Shown here: piece by piece, positions 46,306 to 47,056 of the stretch
How the letters are laid out: each line of letters starts with the position of its first letter
Numbering within the stretch: the stretch's first letter is position 1
From: an uncultured Clostridia bacterium
GTDB taxonomy: Bacteria > Bacillota > Clostridia > Oscillospirales > Oscillospiraceae
NCBI GenBank assembly: GCA_946542465.1
Contig: CAMNKQ010000002.1
Coordinates: forward strand, 1-47,056
Direction: 5' to 3'
Length of the DNA stretch: 47,056 bases
Position numbers and translations under genes: made by a program
The notes under the pieces: model-generated
The model's database searches: none
What the model was told of the DNA's origin: nothing
Seen by the model: only the letters and a program-made list of their open reading frames with translations

Positions 46306-46878
46306 TCAGCAGAATTCGATCGTGCCGTCGTCGTCCATGGAGGCGATGCGGGCCAGGGATTCCACGCGCAGACCCTCGGCGCGCAGCTTGTCGCCGCCGC
46401 CCTGGAAGGCCTTCTCGATCGCGATGCCGGCGCCGACCACGCTGCCGCCGGCCTGCTCCACCAGCGCCTTGAGCCCCACCAGCGCCGCGCCGGTGGCCAG
46501 AAAGTCGTCAATGAGCAGGACGCGGTCGCCCGCGTGCAGATACTGCCGGGAGACCACGACGGTGTTGGTGTTGCCGTGGGTAAAGGAGGGAACCTCCACC
46601 GAATAGACCTCATGGGAGATGTTTTTGGACTTGCTCTTCTTGGCGAAGACGAGGGGGCAGCCGAAGGCGTGGGCCGCCATGACGGCCATGGCGATGCCGG
46701 AGGCCTCGATCGTCAGCACCTTGTTGACCCCGGCGTCGGCGAAGAGACGCTTAAACTCCTGCGCCATCTCGTACATGAGCTGGGGATCGATCTGATGATT
46801 CAGAAAGTTGTCCACCTTCAGAATGCCGCCGGGCAGGATCTGCCCATCCTGGCGAATACGCTGCTCCAAAAGTTCCAT
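46306..46878 (-). CDS. xpt: Xanthine phosphoribosyltransferase
   Basis: MELLEQRIRQDGQILPGGILKVDNFLNHQIDPQLMYEMAQEFKRLF; KVLTIEASGIAMAVMAA; HAGDRVLLIDDFLATGAALVGL. Confidence 0.96.
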   Translation of the reverse strand: MELLEQRIRQDGQILPGGILKVDNFLNHQIDPQLMYEMAQEFKRLFADAGVNKVLTIEASGIAMAVMAAHAFGCPLVFAKKSKSKNISHEVYSVEVPSFTHGNTNTVVVSRQYLHAGDRVLLIDDFLATGAALVGLKALVEQAGGSVVGAGIAIEKAFQGGGDKLRAEGLRVESLARIASMDDDGTIEFC

Positions 46879-46933
46879 GTCTCTCTCCTTATGTTGTGAT
46901 AGTACCTAGCTGATTGCGATAGTCGCAAAGGAG

Positions 46934-47056
46934 CTTGGATTATTGCCCCAAAGGGAATTGAAATCCGTTTTTTGAGGCAGCTTTGCCGCCTCAAAAACAC
47001 CCTGAGGCGAACTGCGTGAGCCCTCGCGCCGACCAAAGCGGGCTTTAGCCCGCTGC
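46934..47056 (-). repeat. Dispersed structured repeat family A, copy 2 (runs to the window edge)
   Basis: Reverse-complement homologue of 1744-1863. Confidence 0.85.

Noticed and set aside
46818-47036. 72-aa ORF similar to the N-terminus of the 1765 ORF
   Set aside because: Similarity comes from repeat A, not from a shared protein.
46879-47056. Second purine riboswitch in front of xpt
   Set aside because: No TCTCTACC/CCGTAAA/GACTA core in the visible upstream region; the sequence here is repeat A and window edge.

Overview
This looks like 47 kb of ordinary chromosome from a GC-rich, probably spore-forming anaerobic Firmicute (Clostridia/Oscillospiraceae-like; inferred from spoVAD/spoVAE, nrdD, a purine riboswitch and DegV). 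Housekeeping genes: tRNA-Leu(UAA), spoVAD-spoVAE, nrdD, rpsF-ssb-rpsR, greA, murI, argS, asnS, xpt, and a complete BMP-type nucleoside/purine ABC transporter operon behind a guanine-class purine riboswitch. Metabolic and surface gene groups: MBOAT/AlgJ-like acetylation genes plus an SLH-transglutaminase protein; a TetR-controlled ABM/CMD-cupin/flavodoxin operon; a split aconitase X next to a Tat-exported flavin reductase; and a GntR-ABC operon. The most novel-looking parts are: (i) an AT-rich three-gene insert (about 10.98-13.6 kb) encoding an EF-hand-like protein, a multi-TM protein and a DUF4230 protein; (ii) three dispersed intergenic repeat families, each present twice here. Two of them are built of hairpins with compensatory changes between copies. 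The third is a 162-bp MITE-like element with terminal inverted repeats; (iii) a dense cluster of potential RNA structures downstream of argS with mutually exclusive pairings. Regulatory palindromes overlapping promoters were also read for tetR, gntR and nrdD (tandem NrdR-like boxes). No CRISPR array, prophage, transposase or rRNA was seen. Function calls rest on protein sequence recognition only; no database search was possible.
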